Positions 63,668-64,000 of a stretch of 64,000 bases of DNA are shown here, piece by piece (position 1 is the first letter of the stretch; each line of letters starts with the position of its first letter). The stretch covers positions 1,723,501 through 1,787,500 of the forward strand of contig CP012809.1 in the NCBI GenBank assembly GCA_001936135.1, read 5' to 3'. The notes under the pieces were generated by a model, which worked only from the letters and a program-made list of their open reading frames with translations, was not told the DNA's origin and searched no databases. Origin of the DNA: Saccharomycopsis fibuligera x Saccharomycopsis cf. fibuligera. Lineage: Eukaryota; Ascomycota; Saccharomycetes; Ascoideales; Saccharomycopsidaceae. The position numbers were made by a program, and so were the translations under genes.

Positions 63668-64000
63668 TCACAATATAACACAATTTTTCTTCTTCTTCTT
63701 CTGTAAATTAGCCATAGATTTTTTCTTTTGTGCTGTTGGTCGAGAAGAATCATTGTTTTGCAAAGGCACTGATCTGGTTGAATTCTGCTTGTTGCCATTA
63801 AGTAATGGAGGCAATGAAGGAATATTGTTGCTGTCATTAGTAGGTGAACTCATTGCTTCTTTAATCATGATTTGTCTGATAACATCAATGAATGCTTCTT
63901 CCACATTAGTCTTGACTCTTGCACTAGTTTCGTAAAATGGCACTTTCCCCCACTGCTGCGATACAGTTATCCCATCTTCCGGGCTCAATACTCTTTCATT
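63668..64000 (-). CDS. RSR1: Ras-family GTPase RSR1/BUD1, C-terminal part (partial)
   Basis: The 3' end of a gene that continues past the right edge; 110 residues are visible. They read NERVLSPEDGITVSQQWGKV and then PFYETSARVKTNVEEAFIDVIRQIM, matching the G5 region and last helix of S. cerevisiae Rsr1 from memory (NERVISVEEGIEVSSKWGRV, PFYETSALLRSNVDEVFVDLVRQII). The ETSA motif is the guanine-base contact of Ras GTPases. Next come a Ser/Asn-rich hypervariable region, a polylysine stretch (QKKKKKNCVIL) and a CVIL CAAX box; the final Leu suggests geranylgeranylation. Rsr1 marks the bud site and recruits Cdc24/Cdc42. The G1-G4 motifs are outside the window. Confidence 0.93.
   Translation of the reverse strand, partial: NERVLSPEDGITVSQQWGKVPFYETSARVKTNVEEAFIDVIRQIMIKEAMSSPTNDSNNIPSLPPLLNGNKQNSTRSVPLQNNDSSRPTAQKKKSMANLQKKKKKNCVIL

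Overview
This window looks like a chromosome-internal stretch of a budding-yeast genome from the CUG-Ser1 clade (Candida/Lodderomyces group). The basis is: (1) the genes are unmistakably Saccharomycotina (TOM6, SLM1/2, SYF1, UFE1, RSR1, VMA8); (2) four short introns use GTATGT/GTACGT donors and TACTAAC-type branch sites; (3) coding sequence favours TTG, AGA and CCA and nearly lacks CTG, and one in-frame CTG falls at the Ser of the conserved V-D-L-S motif of a 2-oxoglutarate dioxygenase; (4) non-coding DNA is AT-rich with many long poly(A/T) tracts and microsatellites, and proteins carry long Asn/Gln/Asp-rich inserts. Species cannot be fixed without a search. No tRNA, rRNA, CRISPR, virus-like element or transposon could be supported by eye.

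Layout, left to right: the 5' end of an unidentified minus-strand gene (1-116); a 4.2 kb gap; a PQ-loop vacuolar transporter (4299-5363); sphingosine-1-phosphate lyase DPL1 with one intron (7853-9743); SYF1 (minus) divergent from VMA8 (plus, one intron); two tandem minus-strand M28 aminopeptidase paralogues (15836-17431 and 18044-19342); an SLM1/2 BAR-PH TORC2 effector (20979-23480); divergent ATP5 and RML2 sharing a 426 bp promoter; a large Zn(II)2Cys6 transcription factor in three exons (28314-32145, minus); a 9.2 kb gene-free interval (32146-41338); a 2-oxoglutarate/Fe(II) dioxygenase (41339-42640); a second coiled-coil/PH protein (43511-46114); a 100-aa membrane protein (48179-48481); TOM6 (50866-51045); a GPHR/GPR89-family protein (52495-55626); VPS5 (minus); thymidylate synthase CDC21 (minus) with MCB-like sites in its promoter; UFE1 (plus); and the 3' end of RSR1 (63668-64000, minus).

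The genes are mostly conserved housekeeping functions: membrane and lipid signalling (DPL1, SLM, the second PH protein), endomembrane traffic (VPS5, UFE1, RSR1), vacuole and Golgi pH or transport (VMA8, PQ-loop, GPHR), mitochondria (ATP5, RML2, TOM6), splicing (SYF1) and dTMP synthesis (CDC21). They do not form an operon-like system. The parts most worth a second look are: the zinc-cluster factor, whose DNA-binding domain is assembled across three exons and whose second intron, if retained, still completes a six-cysteine cluster; the 9.2 kb gap upstream of it, a candidate long regulatory region or centromere; a cluster of three near-identical 18 bp palindromes at 47563-47634; and the TOM6 stop codon lying just past a consensus 5' splice site. 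Several start codons were moved downstream to the first ATG because longer open frames begin at non-ATG codons.
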